From Tretioscincus oriximinensis (Eukaryota > Chordata > Lepidosauria > Squamata > Gymnophthalmidae): a DNA stretch of 64,000 nucleotides. A model generated the notes under the pieces. It ran no database searches, was not told the origin of the DNA, and was given only the letters and a program-made list of their open reading frames with translations. The stretch is from assembly GCA_022410635.1 (NCBI GenBank), contig JAJVDF010000501.1, positions 731,250-795,249 on the forward strand, given 5' to 3'. Made by a program: the position numbers and the translations under genes. Positions within the stretch are counted from its first letter, which is position 1; each line of letters begins with the position of its first letter. Shown piece by piece: positions 22,460-34,585 of the stretch.

Positions 22460-24629
22460 AACAACTCCAGATGTTTCGGATATTGCTTCTGAGAAGGCTT
22501 CAGGACATTTGCAAATGAATGAAGCTGTGAAGTTAGCAACTACAGATGTCAGTTCAAATTCTTTTTGTCTCTCAGACTGTTTTTCTTTGTCACAGCATCC
22601 AATGGCTTTCAGCANTGTGGCAGAAGCAAACAGTACCAATTTCAGCGGCAGCTTGTCCCAGCATCCTCTATCTCTTTCTGGGCACATATTCACTGACCCA
22701 ATTCATTATGCTGAGAAACAAATGCATGAGAATAAAAACATAGGAACCAATGATGAAAATTTTAGAAATTTAGAGTCAGAGAAGTCGATGAATCAATCAC
22801 TGGTTCTCTTAAAGGAGTCTCAGGAAGTCATTTCAGGTAATGATCTCTTCCTCCTGGATAGCAATGTACCAGCACCTCTTCTTCTTGAAATGCTAGAAAA
22901 GGAGATTGGTTTATCCAAGCACTGTGGATTCCTGTCTTCTGAGAGCTCTTCTTGTAAAAGTGTTTTGGAAAAGGATCCAGAAGAACATGAATTGAGCCCA
23001 CTAATAGAGAGCAATGAGTTACCAACAAGCGAGACAGAAACATCTGCAAGATTACATCAGCATGAAAGAAGAACCATTGCTCAGCTCAGTTCTTTTGAGC
23101 AGCTCAATAAAGAGGAAAAGAGACTTCAAAATCTCAGTGACTCAGAACAACCTTTTGCTAAGACATTGGTGTCTTCTAAGAGCCATGAGATGGATCTAGA
23201 TGATTGCTGCATTATCCCTGGAGTACTTCCATGTGCTTTGTCAAACAAACAGCAGATACCACAAACTTCTGAAACTCCATGTAAATTTCGCATCTCTACA
23301 CCTTTTCCATCAGATGATGAAACTGCTAAACATGGCNATCCCGGTAGCAAGCAGGATGCACAGAAAGGACTGAGCAAAAATGAATTGACACTTTCAGGTT
23401 TCAGCATAGAGGGAAAGCATAAAGATATAGGAATTTCACCTTCAGTTAATGAAGAATCATTCTTTGGACACGTGACCCATCCAGTCCATCATTCTACCCC
23501 AGGGGTTCTCCCAGCCAAAATCCTGAAGCAGGAAGTTCCTGTTGTGGTACCTTCTTTCCAAACTGTTCTTCAGGCCTCCCTTCCTTGTTTGCATGAAGAA
23601 ATTTCAAAGAGCTCTTGTGCCACTACATGCCTCCCTTCCATGGAAAGGCTGCGTGGGTCCTCTGTAGACGAAGCCCATGTGCTTTCAGCTGAGAATCTTG
23701 ATACACTCCCAAGCAAACAAGCAAAGCAAGAACATTGTGACAGTTTCAGAGTTTTACCTTCTCTTAGGGGCAGGATCCAGTCTCTGCCATCTCTTAACTT
23801 CATGGAAAAAGTTGGTGCTTGGAATGTAAGCCCGACCGCCGAGATGATGTCTGACGCGCTGGCTTTACCTGCCTCACGTTCTTTTTCTCCTAGGCCGATG
23901 GCCTGGAGTGCAGTAGTAGATTCATTAAGTCCTACTTCATTTAACCAGCAAAGACATGCTGGACGTGGGGCAAATTCCTTTCACGGGCTGGTCCCTCAGA
24001 ATAAAATATCACCATGTGCTTTACTACTTCCTAGGTCTCAATCTGAAAATGCCTTAATTACAGTTAGCAAAGAGATTCCCCAAGCAAATGTAGCTTGTGA
24101 GAGAAGCCAGGATGAGCTTCAACCAGAAGAAAGTAAGAAACCTATTTCTGTAACTTCTGAATCAACACCAGGGGATATACACATAGATGATCCACTTATT
24201 CAAAATTATTTGGCTTGCCTAGTCTCTTCTGTATCTAGCGATGAAGAAACAACTGATAATATTAACAGAGAAAAGGGTTCTAATCCAGATTGTTTGATCT
24301 CCACTGCAAGAGTTGCCCAACTCCTCCAGGAAGATGCTAGCTCCAGTAGTAGCAGTCAGGGAAAACCTGTCAACTATCGAGATAATACTAAAGAATTGGC
24401 AGACTTTGGGTACAAGGTCAAGCCAGTCGGTATAGAATGCTTTAGTGACGTATCACCTGATAGCTTGAATCAAGCAACTAGTTCTGGAAGAGGCAGCTGT
24501 ACTGATTTGAAATTTTCTTCAAGGCAGTCTTCAAGACGATCCTCACCTGTTTCAGGAAAGTTGCTGAGTTTGGAAGATGAGNCAAAAACTCCAGATGGCA
24601 AAGAGATAAATATAGAGGAACGAATACCA
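22460..24629 (+). CDS. ALMS1: ALMS1 exon 5, large exon (residues 162-885)
   Basis: The acceptor tctgtttcag|A and donor ATACCA|GTAAGT frame 2,170 nt with no stop. The start, with SDIASEKASGHLQ and CFSLSQHPM, matches the human region with SVSQHPLIGS. The rest is a Ser/Glu-rich, low-complexity, probably disordered sequence with no membrane segment. It occupies the place where mammals carry the start of the 47-residue repeat array. No 47-residue periodicity and no EEALKVS-type repeat core is present. Two N bases cause ambiguous residues. Confidence 0.93.
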
Positions 24630-27600
24630 GTAAGTTGTAATAGTGCTCTCCTTTTCTACTTACNGTTATCTTCTAGGTTTATTCTCAGGATATGATACTG
24701 GTATATATTCAAATTCTTATTCTTTCTGTCAGATTATAGCCCAAATAGTGTGCATCAAGATACTGCTTATTTGTTCTGTTATATGTGGATATTCCAGAAT
24801 AAAACATGGGTACAGTATTCTGAAATTAAGCATTTTCAAGAATGTTTTGTTTTGGAATATCCAAATACTAGTGTATTAGTCTGTAAAAATAAGCTAGAGC
24901 ATTGAGGCAGAGAAGAATCAGTGATTAGAAAATGTGTTATAATGTGTAAATGTCAGGTAATTGGCATGCCAGAACCATTGGATCTGTTGTCTTTCTAATA
25001 AGAGTTGAAAAGGATGACTGATGAGGAATTTAACATTCTAGGACTTTAATGCAGAAAATGTGCATGTGACCTTCCGGTATTTCAGTTATGGGTAGATACC
25101 AAGTGGCACTCTGTAGTAGAAGTCAATGGTGAAAGAGGTCTATGAAACAATAAAATATTTGAACTGATTGCAAGGCTTAACATCAGTTTCTGTTGAACCG
25201 TGATCTTTGGCGGTAAGAAGTACCTTCAAAGTGGTAGCTAAGTTAATATTTGTCCTTCTGGGCCATTAAGAATATTCTGGTCCAATTCTCACAGTTATAC
25301 ATTACTAAAGGAGAACCAGAATTTTAATTATATGGACCATTCCTAGACAGGGAGACAATGCAGAGCTCNCTAGGGGAAGTTGCAAGGAGGTCTTTAATTC
25401 TCCCACTCAAATACAGTCATAAATACAAATTGGGGTGCATGGAGGAAGCCAGCAGGGGTATAAGGATTACCCAGCGTTACTTTCTGGGTGCTAACTGGAT
25501 GGCACTCTGCTATCTTGGGAGAAAGTTACTTCTTGCAGTGTATGCTTTTTGCATGGGTTCCCTGATGTTCAGGGGGAATAGTTAAGATAGCTTTTCTAGT
25601 CTAGCTGAGAGAGACAGAGAAATAGACAGGTTAGTACTATATAAATAAATATTACAACAACAACAGGGAGTGTAGATAGGTACAGGGCCTGTACTTACCT
25701 TAGATCCAGAACATAAGCCCTCATAATCACCTTCAGGCAGTCAAGAATCCATATGTCAGGGAGGCTCTGAGGTTCTGACCACTCCATTTGCATTAGATTG
25801 CACTTAACCCAGATCANAAGTATCTTGATCTGGATTACCAGTAGATCTGGTCATTGAGGAATAGTGGTGGATAAAGATTTTATCCAGAAAATGGAGGCCT
25901 GCAGAATGTTCACCTCTATATTCTAGACTAACAGGTTTATTCTGATAATTTGCTCAAGGATTTTATGGTTAGGAGTACTAGCTTCCAGCATTAGGAACAT
26001 TTGAAGGCTGGCTTTGAAATTTGTGTGAACTTCAGGGCTGATAAAAAAGCTGGTCTTGGACTATTGTTTTCATGCAGTAGATGATGCTTTAGGTCATCCC
26101 TTGCTTCGATCCAAACCAGTGCTCTGGTTGAGGCCCAATTGTTTGTTTCGTGACAGAAGCAGTGCAGAAAAGCCTACAAAAGTAATTGTATAGTTTACAA
26201 AGATATGGGGAGGTATCTTTGTCCCATCCTGCTCCCTGAAATAATCTAGTTGCTTAGTTTAGGGAATGTGAATAAAGAGATCCCAAGAGAAAGTCTTCAG
26301 TACTCTAAATAAAATTTTCAGCAGCCCACGTGTTATTTCAATAGATGGTGTTGGTGACGACCATGCTATGATATTCATAATTTGTACAAGAGACAATGTT
26401 TAGACTTGAAAAAGTTATTGAAACGGGAGCTGGAAGCCTGGGATGAGAGAGAAAACTGCTTGCCAAAGTTTTGAAATACCGATAGTTTTAAAAACAATAA
26501 TAGAAGCTCAGTTTCTATTCATTTCAAAGGCTAAGTGTCAAGGAAGCTGTTGGAAGCAAAAAAATTCCTTTAGAAAATTATAATGAAGAAAATCCAATGG
26601 TGCATAAGCTTTGGCACAAGAAACACAATAAGGNATATAAAAAGAACATTTGAGGTACATATTACCAAAATTTATGGAGATACGATGTGCTTTTTTAATA
26701 CAGTATGACAAAAATTCTGATGAAAGCATTCTATCCCTGCTTGCCTTTAATTTTCTTTCAAAAAAAATTAATGTCATTTTAGCAAGTGGTGAATTTCTCC
26801 TTTTCTAAAAAGAAAAAGTTGATAGTATGAACTATCATAGACTAAACTTCTTCAGATGCAGGACTAAGGAAGTGATTAGGGGCAAACTATTTGAAGTAAG
26901 TGTAATCCTGAATAGCAACAGAAATGTCAATATGTCAGCAGAGGTGTCAAGATAATATATAAAGTGATTAAAGCTTTATAAATGATGGAAAATTAAACTT
27001 GTCAGAATATTGCAGTGTAAACAGATGCTGGGCAGAACCCAGGAAACACATGTGATGGGAAGTATAAAACCTGTCAGTGTGTGTAGTGTAAAAGGGTGGT
27101 AGCTGGAAACCAGAAAGGAGAGATGAATAACCTTCCAAAGTTCATGCTGCCAATTTTTTTATTCCTAGTGTCTAAGATGGCACTCCCTTGCTAGAAATTC
27201 TAATCCAGACTACTTCTTTGGCAGTTACTTTGAATTCTCTGAATTTGAGGTTTCCGATAGAAACTGAATAGTTTACTCCTTGGGAATGGTTTATCAGAAT
27301 ACTGCAGTGAATAAAATTGGATTAAAAGTGATTCCTCACTAGCAGTTATGTCCAAGCATTCCACTGCACTAGGAACTTCCCTTCTGCATGCTCTTATGAT
27401 CTAGGGAAACGCTTGAAGACACACCTCTTTAACTTGGTCTTTGGCTGAAAAAAAATGCTCTACCTTCCCTACTTTCAGATTCTGTGTTTTAATTTGATTT
27501 AAATACGTTGACTTTTTAAATTATTAACTACCCTGAAACCTTTGGACTTAGGGCAGTATAGAAAAGTAAATAAATAATAAATAAGGAAGGCCTTGCCCCT

Positions 27601-28925
27601 TTAAGCTACTCCCTGGGGGTGCCCCCNTTTAGATTGCCTTAGTATGGAGAAGGAAGATTCCTAGTACGCACAGTGGTCTGGTATACCAGTTAGTGCAGAA
27701 TTATGTAAAGGATGTGCAAATCATATATTTTAGTAGCCTAAACCCATATTTATTCATTCATTTATTTAGAGGATTTAGCATATATTCTACCCTTCACCAT
27801 AGGTACCAGGGTGGGTAACAGAAAATTAAATATATAAGCTTTAAAACCTTTTTAAAAATCCATTCCCATCTTCCCTTTCTCCAATCTACTCTACTTGCCC
27901 TCGTTTGAAGGAGAGAATGCAAAAGGGAGGTAGGAATCAGGGCCTGGGAGAAGAAGTAGGTTTTCACCAGGAACCGAAAGTTTTATAGTGTAGGTGCCTG
28001 ATGAGCCTATAGAAGGAGGCTATTCTAAAGTTTGGGAGCCAGCAGAGAGAAGATCTCTGATAAGATCTCTTATAGTTTCTGCAACATTTCAAAATATTAC
28101 TTCAATTCCGATCTAACAGGTATTTATCTAGGTGTCTTTAGTTATCTACAGTGGGGTGAAAACTATTGGTCCCAACATAGAATTTGCAGCAAAATTACAT
28201 AATTTTTACAAAAGTCTTTTATTTTATATCAACCTGCCTGCGCCTTAAGTTCTGCAAAGCCGGCTATACCACCTCTCAATGGCAAAGAGGGTGGGAACCT
28301 GGGATAGGGCATTCTCTGTGGCAGCCCCCAGATTATGGAACAGTATCCCCCTTCAGTCTCTATCTCTTGCATATTCAAAAATGCTTGATGACCCATCTCT
28401 TTATCCTGGCCTTTGACTAAAAATATTGTTCTTTCTTCCATACTTTTACATGTTTTTATTAACTGCTCTGTGACTTTTTAGTATAGGGCAGTATAGAAAA
28501 ATAAAAATAAATATTTCCATATAGGATATTATATGCTTTGTTNTTTATGGTATGCAAAATATTAGACTCAGTGTCCCATTTTTTGATTATCTGAGTTTCT
28601 GTAACTTACTGGTAACTAACATGGACTTTTGAGACTGNTTTTCATGCAGTAGGTTTTTTGTGCTCTTCTATTGTTTTTGTTCACTAATTAAAAAAAGGTT
28701 TGTGGCAGAATTTTGTTTTGTTTGGTGTGAGTTTTTAGTATGCTTATTTAGATATCATTCTGGTATGCTTATTGGTCTGTCGGAATAGATTATCATGCAC
28801 ATTGTTGAGATTTCCTTGTAGAATTATTTTTGCCTTTTCATGTGGTGCAGTCCTTGTAAGGGGGCAGTCTGTTGAATTGCAATTTTCCACAAGGCCACAT
28901 TAATTGTCTTTTTGTCTTGAATCAG
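24630..28925 (+). other. ALMS1: ALMS1 intron 5
   Basis: A 4.3-kb intron. It holds a weak MITE-like inverted repeat at 24785-24876 (tggatattccagaataaaacat / gttttgttttggaatatcca), SINE/LINE tail-like pieces at 27400-27590 and 27750-28090, and an L2-like LINE fragment at 28240-28515. The stretch 24950-27100 shows nothing recognisable. This is where the mammalian repeat exon might be expected, and no such exon is seen. Confidence 0.65.
28240..28515 (+). mobile_element. L2-like LINE 3' fragment
   Basis: The sequence 'gcattctctgtggcagcccc', 'cagattatggaacag' and 'cccatctctttatcctggcctttgac' is the typical end of vertebrate L2-type RT ORFs. It ends in an A-rich tail (agggcagtatagaaaaataaa). A similar tail-only piece is at 27400-27590. 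Confidence 0.6.
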
Positions 28926-29085
28926 GTATACCTTCATAACCTTGGTATTGATCAGTCTCCTTCCTCTATATTGACACCTTTTATGCCCCGAGGACCAGTA
29001 AGAGAAGTAGAGTTTTCTCCAACTGAACTCAGAACACTGAAGGCATCCACTGATCTGTTCTCACAGCCCTTGAATNTATCAAGAA
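28926..29085 (+). CDS. ALMS1: ALMS1 exon 6 (residues 886-938)
   Basis: The acceptor tcttgaatcag|GTA and donor CAAGAA|GTAAGT frame 160 nt, entering in phase 0 and leaving in phase 1, which fits exons 5 and 7. The protein includes LGIDQSPSSILTPFMPRGP then REVEFSPTELRTLK, a compact, proline-rich block that looks more conserved than the flanking disordered sequence. The frame stays open past the donor to 29129, but the donor gives the only in-frame join. Confidence 0.88.
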
Positions 29086-29498
29086 GTAAGTCAAAAGATG
29101 TGCTGATAGGGTTTATGGAAATCATGTAAACCTTTTGCAATTTGTTGGTGACAAAAGTGAAATGGAGTCTTTCAGAGCTAGCTGTCTTCCTATTTTCTCA
29201 AGAAAGCTCAGCAGAAAGCTCAAACATGGTTGTTCATTAGTATTTTCTGAGCCTTAAGCTAAAAGATATTGGGTGGTAACTTTCTAATAAAATCTTTTTG
29301 TGCTTAATGAGTTGCTAGGAAGCTTAGGCATGGTGCATATATGTGACGTTTGCTTTGATTATTATAAGAATATGTTCTTATAATTTATTTTTTCCCCAAA
29401 AATAAAAACTTCCAACATGTCAGCAGTCTTTTATTTCAATTCCTTGCCGTTTCTTTCATTATTTGTATAAATGACATCCAGAAGTTTTTTCCTTGCAG

Positions 29499-30851
29499 AT
29501 GACTTCTCTTTTGGAATAGATACAGCTCAATCAAGCCTTAATTCCTCAGTTCTTAATATGACTGCTCCAACTGCAGGAACAAATGAAAGCCCGGGAACTC
29601 ATCCACCTATAGAGCACTCACCCCAACATTCAAGAGGCATTGGTTTGAGCAGCACTGGCAGCCATCGGCTGGAGCTATTTTCCCTTGCTGTGCAGCCACT
29701 AGGGTGTGCCACTGAGTCTCCAGGGGTTTCCAAAGTCCTTGAGCAGAACTCTGTAACCTCAACAATTTCATTTGCTCTTCATTCTCCCAAGGAGAAATTT
29801 ACGAAATGTGCACAGAAATTGATAGACAGGTTTGATTCAAAGGAACTTATTAAAAAACAAGANAAACTCTCACCTGACTCTCTGGTTCAAGAAAAAGAAG
29901 AAAGTAGTTTAAGAGACGATAACATAATTCCTAATACAGAGAAAAACAATTCCTTAATTGGATCTGAAACACTGAAAGAAATCCAGACATTCTTGGCAGA
30001 TTCAGAAATGAAACGTTCAGGCCACACCTTTACACCTGCCTCAATCATTTCAGCTTCCACAGAGCAGGGAAAATCACCAAAGCCTATTGAAAAGATAGAT
30101 GACTCTGTCAAGGGTAGCAATCTAGGGATCCAGAGAAAATGGTCATGGGATGAGACACTGACCAGACAAAATGTTGAGAAAGAAAGTAGACTCATTAAAA
30201 CCCTCAGTGACACTAATAACTTAAAAAGGGACAGTTCACTTGCTGTAGGTTTTCATAGCACTGAGCAATCAATGTCAGAAATGTCTAGGTCAGAACCCCA
30301 AATAGCAGGTGAGGATTATAAGATGACAATGCTTGTCAGAAGATCTGAACCTGAAGGATGTAACAGCGAAATAGTAAATAAAAAACCATCTGTTTTTNTA
30401 AGCAGCGATCAAGGCAGAAAACTGGATACTCCTAAAGTACTTTCGGAATTACAATCAACTTATAGCATGGTATCCAATTTGGGACACGATCAGCAAGCCC
30501 TTGAAAAAACAGGGAAGATTAGCAATCCAGAAACAGATAGCAACCACCAAAGTGGAAGCAGTAGCAGTGTGGACTCGCTAAGTATCAAAGTAAAAAACCT
30601 CCTGGTTTGTGAACCTAATAGGATCAATAGAACGACCTGGGTTGATAAAGGGAAGAACAATAAGAAACAAGACTTGGTTGGAGCTGGTGTGACTTCCAGC
30701 CACATCAATGTTGGTGCCCCAAGCAGTGAGAACAGCAGCAGTTTGGATTCTCTGGCTGTCCGGGTTAGAACTCTCTTGGATGAAGAACACCCTGTCATAT
30801 GTGCTGCCCAGATCCTGCAGAGTGCTGAGGGCAAAGAAGAAAGAGCTCATG
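29499..30851 (+). CDS. ALMS1: ALMS1 exon 7, large exon (residues 939-1389)
   Basis: The acceptor ttttccttgcag|AT and donor CTCATG|GTAAGG frame 1,353 nt without stops (phase 1 to phase 1). Matches to human ALMS1 in order: 'QKLIDRFDS' (QRLIDNLNS), 'TLKEIQTFLADSEM' (TLKEIRTLLMEAEN), 'RRSEPEGCNSEI' (MRSEPEGCSGTI) and 'SSLDSLAVRVRTLL' (SSVDSLAAHVKNLL). The last motif is present twice: SSSVDSLSIKVKNLLVCE at 30551-30613 and SSSLDSLAVRVRTLLDEE at 30722-30787, about 58 codons apart. The ORF ATG at 29471 is intronic. Confidence 0.95.
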
Positions 30852-32532
30852 GTAAGGACAGAACTTCANGAGTCCTTAGTGCATCAGGATTATGTATGAA
30901 GGAGTACCAGAGAGAGANAAAAACTGTCCTACTTAATAGATTCCTAATTTCAGATGTACAATGGTCTTAGGCTTCACCCACATATCACTTATTTTTTCCA
31001 CCATAGTCAGATATTCCTCAATAAAGAATTNTGCGGACTGGTTTCTTCCATGCTTTATTGTGGAATATCCAATTATAGTGACATAAATAAGTGATGTGTG
31101 GATGCAGTCTAAATCTCAAGATTGGTAAAAATGCTTCACTTGTATTAAGTTAGGGAAGATTTATTTTTATCTGAAGAAGGTCTTTTTGTCATCTCTTTAG
31201 GATTTGTGTGGCCTTGGTAAATGGGATCTCTCTCATGNTCACAGAATAGCTAAACTCATTGTTAAATGAAATATCTGTTGCCTGAAAGGAATGCANTTTT
31301 CCTCAGCATTTAAATCTAGCTCATGGCATCACGGCATGTTTTTAAGCTAACAAAAACAGTTATTACATTTGATCTTAATCAAAAGCTGAGAAGTTTNTTT
31401 TCTTTTAGTTACTATTAACTAAAAACCTAGTACTGGATTTCTTTGAGATTTCTTGCAATGGTTAACAAGTATTTAAAAACATGTTCTAAGAGTCTTTCCT
31501 TGTATTTATTTCTCCTTCTTAACAGTACAGTAATGGAATAATGTAGCAGGACAATATAGTGACCTGCTGGTCACATGGTGATACAGACCACAGCAGTCTC
31601 TGGCCAAAATTTATGGCTGGCAGATCCCTGTTCCAGANTATAATCTAGAATAAGGTCCAGATTGAATAGGGTCTGGTTCTCTGCTAAGTCTGTTTTCTTA
31701 TGCAATCACCATTTATGTGATAGCTTAATAAATTTCTCTGTTAATAATATGTCAGATTCTGTGATGATGTTGGAGCTGGCTTTAAACTTTTACAATGGTG
31801 AAGAAATATTATGATTTAAGATTATCTTGTTTTGAGATGCTCACGTTGTTGGCTATGAGGAGGGGTGGGGGAGGGAACTGGGAAGATGTAAAGTGTTACA
31901 TATTCATGGGTGTGGATTTCTGTGAAGAATAAGTAAAGATTGAAAACAAAGAAAATAGAAGATCAGTAAAAATACTTTTAAAGTAGTGGCTGTAATCTTT
32001 CTTTGCAGTTTATCACTAGCTAAGTTCATACAATGACAAGTGGTTTTGTCAAGTGCAATTCTAGATTCAAGCCTAAATTCACCCAACAAGCTGTTCTTTT
32101 ACCTTCCAAATCCATTTCATTTCTTAATTCATTTTGGAAGGAGAAATTTTCAGTGTTCAGTGACAAAGGCAGTTGCTTTGTTAATAAGATTTCATGGAAT
32201 CCATAGTGACATTCTNTTTTTACTTTAATTTCAGATGAGATGTTAAAACAAAAATGTCAGAAAAAATGATCCCTTGTCCTGAACAANTAAATTAAGTTAT
32301 TGCCAATCGTCATGAAATAATTGATTCTCATGAGTCTGCAATGTACTTTTTCACTTTAGTAGCATTCCCTTCCCAACTCCCAGAACATTCATTCTCAGTA
32401 GTCATCTCCCCCACCCCCCGCCCACCNGAGGATTTTGTGTTGGATTTGCTAGTAAAATAATCTGGCTGCAGTAGAGGTCTCAAATATCTTTGACAGCTTG
32501 GATAAAACTAAAATTTACAGCTCAACCTGCAG
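30852..32532 (+). other. ALMS1: ALMS1 intron 7
   Basis: It contains MITE copy 2 (30969-31110). The human protein has about 12 residues (around WNMKFNLAHDC) between the blocks encoded by lizard exons 7 and 8. I could not find a matching small exon here; it may be truly absent or missed. Confidence 0.6.
30969..31110. mobile_element. MITE with ~58-bp terminal inverted repeats, copy 2
   Basis: The left arm (30969-31026) and right arm (31051-31110) are reverse complements. They share the block CTTTATTGTGGAATATCCA and the 'cacatatcacttatt' outer part with the element at 2810-2962. It lies about 120 bp downstream of the exon 7 donor. Confidence 0.75.
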
Positions 32533-32627
32533 GTTTTGTACCTGACCTAAATGAAGAAGATCGGCAAATGATTGAAGCAATCAAGAGACAGCATCTTTCC
32601 AATGACAGAAATCCTGAAATTGTGAAG
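32533..32627 (+). CDS. ALMS1: ALMS1 exon 8 (residues 1390-1421)
   Basis: A 95-nt exon too short to stand out as an ORF, found from splice signals. The acceptor is caacctgcag|GT and the donor GTGAAG|GTAAGA. With the G left over from exon 7 it reads GFVPDLNEEDRQMIEAIKR, matching human GYSISELNEDDRRKVEEIKA. Phase 1 in, phase 0 out. Confidence 0.93.
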
Positions 32628-33459
32628 GTAAGAAGGAACTGGCATGGGTAGATTATACTGTTCTAAGATGGAGGGTACTTGTAGNGTGGGGTAGGTAGAG
32701 ATGTACTGAACACCTTTTTTTCAAATGCATACAGATGTTAGTCTTCCTAGCTATATTTTTAAAGGAGCAAGGCTTTTATATAGAAGTACATGACTGATCT
32801 TTTAATTTAAAACTAATTATGATTTGTTATTCTTTATAGTTCTTATATATGCAGAATGTGACCAGTTTTGCCATTATGTTGACTCAGGAGACACCTATAG
32901 AATGCTCTAAAGTTCTTATGGGGTTTTGAGCTCCTGGTCTTATATAAGAATATTTTCTTATATGAAGGATGCCATATTATTGAATAANTTTATTTATTGG
33001 TTGTATTCTTGTAATCCTTTCACTTTGACTTTGTTTTGGAGACCCATTTTGGTTTGTTTTGGGGNNTTTTGGTCTTTTGTTTGGAATTTCCTTCCNTTAA
33101 AGTGTTTTATTTGATGCTCAGAAGTGACATTTTATATCCACAATAGGCTGAAGTGTATTAGAAATATAGAGAAGAAATTACTGATTTCTACATATTTTCA
33201 TNGATCACATTTTTCTATAGATTTTATTCTGATTGTCTGATTGCACATGCTTATTCTAGGATGAGAAGNAGTCTTTGTTGCTGTTCATATTTCACAGGGG
33301 ATTATGGTTCATTTATCTTAANAACTCTTAACTAACTAGCTGATCTCTTAGTAACCCAGGATGTCCCAAATCCCATCTGTGTAGACCTCAAATCACCCCA
33401 GAGTTTTCTCTAANCAAGTATTTAATTCATGCTTTTCCTTTTTCATACTCCATCATAAT

Positions 33460-33645
33460 AATAGGAACATAACAGGAGTGCTTCTGTATGAGATCATAGT
33501 CCACTTAGTATCCTGCCTCATTGTCATGTTGCATCAATTGTTTTTGGACAGCTCACTGAAAGGAAGGCAAAACCTTCACCTGTGTTCGACTCCATGAAAT
33601 AGACATTTAGAGGCATCCTGCCTGTCTTTTGAAGCTTCAGGCTCA
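33460..33645 (-). mobile_element. LINE 3' tail, reverse orientation
   Basis: It begins with the 'aataggaacataacaggag' form of the local LINE terminus and continues 'aaaggaaggcaaaacc' and 'ggcatcctgcctgtc', the same order as the other reverse tails. Confidence 0.6.
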
Positions 33646-34389
33646 GTCATACAAAATTTACTTCTTTTTTCTACTTTTAATTGAATTATCCTTTATTTTA
33701 AGAGATATATTGTAATAATCCATATTATATTATCACTGTGTATAACAATACTGTATTTCATTTTAAATGATGATTTGAAGTAATTATGGAAGAGGGATGC
33801 CTAATAAATTACTATGGAATGCCGGTTTACCTGTTTACTGTTCAAGANTTGATGAAGTTTGTGATGGTTTTGTTATTTTGTCATAACTTTAGGCTTTCTC
33901 AGTGAAGAGAAAATTGACCATCATTGACATAATACTGAGTTAAATCAACTAAAGCTGGTTTTAATTATTTTTTTAAAAATTGATGGCTTCTGAATATCAG
34001 TTTTTCTTTGGAAACATTGACAGTTATGTTCATTTTTATCTTGCAATCAGACTTGAAATTTCTTTCCCTTCCCATAGGAAAACATTTAAATATTTTCCCA
34101 AAAGAGGTGAAAGAAACTTTCAATATCCTAAAAAAGTGTGCACATANCACTATAACCCATGAATCCATATAAAGTAGGGCTCATATGGTTATCTTTCCAA
34201 TGTTGAAATATTCTTTTTTTAACCTAATGAAGACCCAGAGAGCTTATATTGTTGATGATTTGTCAGCTTCCATGAAATGGATACAGTGCATCCTCTTTTA
34301 TAAAACACAAGGTATATTGACCATGGCTCATTCCGTATCCCATAAAAGTCCACTGCGCAGTACCTGCCTCAGGTACAACATAACTCCCT

Positions 34390-34585
34390 CTGTTCTCCTC
34401 CTTAAAAGATACATTACACAATATCCCTGTGATATGCAATGCAATCCACTCTAATGTAATATCCCTCTCATGTGTAGTGTAACCCCCTGTTGTCCTTTCT
34501 GGGAGACGCCACTACACAATATCCTTCTGAAGTGCACCCTCTACTGGAAGGGTCTTCTATACAATACCCTCTAGGATNGAATGCA
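34390..34585. repeat. Minisatellite-like degenerate repeat
   Basis: The motif 'acacaatatcc(c/t)t' followed by 'gaagtgca' or similar recurs about every 40-60 bp with variation (near 34416, 34462, 34515 and 34560). The repeats are imperfect, so unit length is uncertain. Confidence 0.45.

Noticed and set aside
24643..24879. Extension of ALMS1 exon 5 into the following 78-codon ORF
   Set aside because: A consensus GTAAGT donor ends exon 5 at 24629 in the phase required by exon 6; downstream sequence is hydrophobic and AT-rich, as expected for intron.
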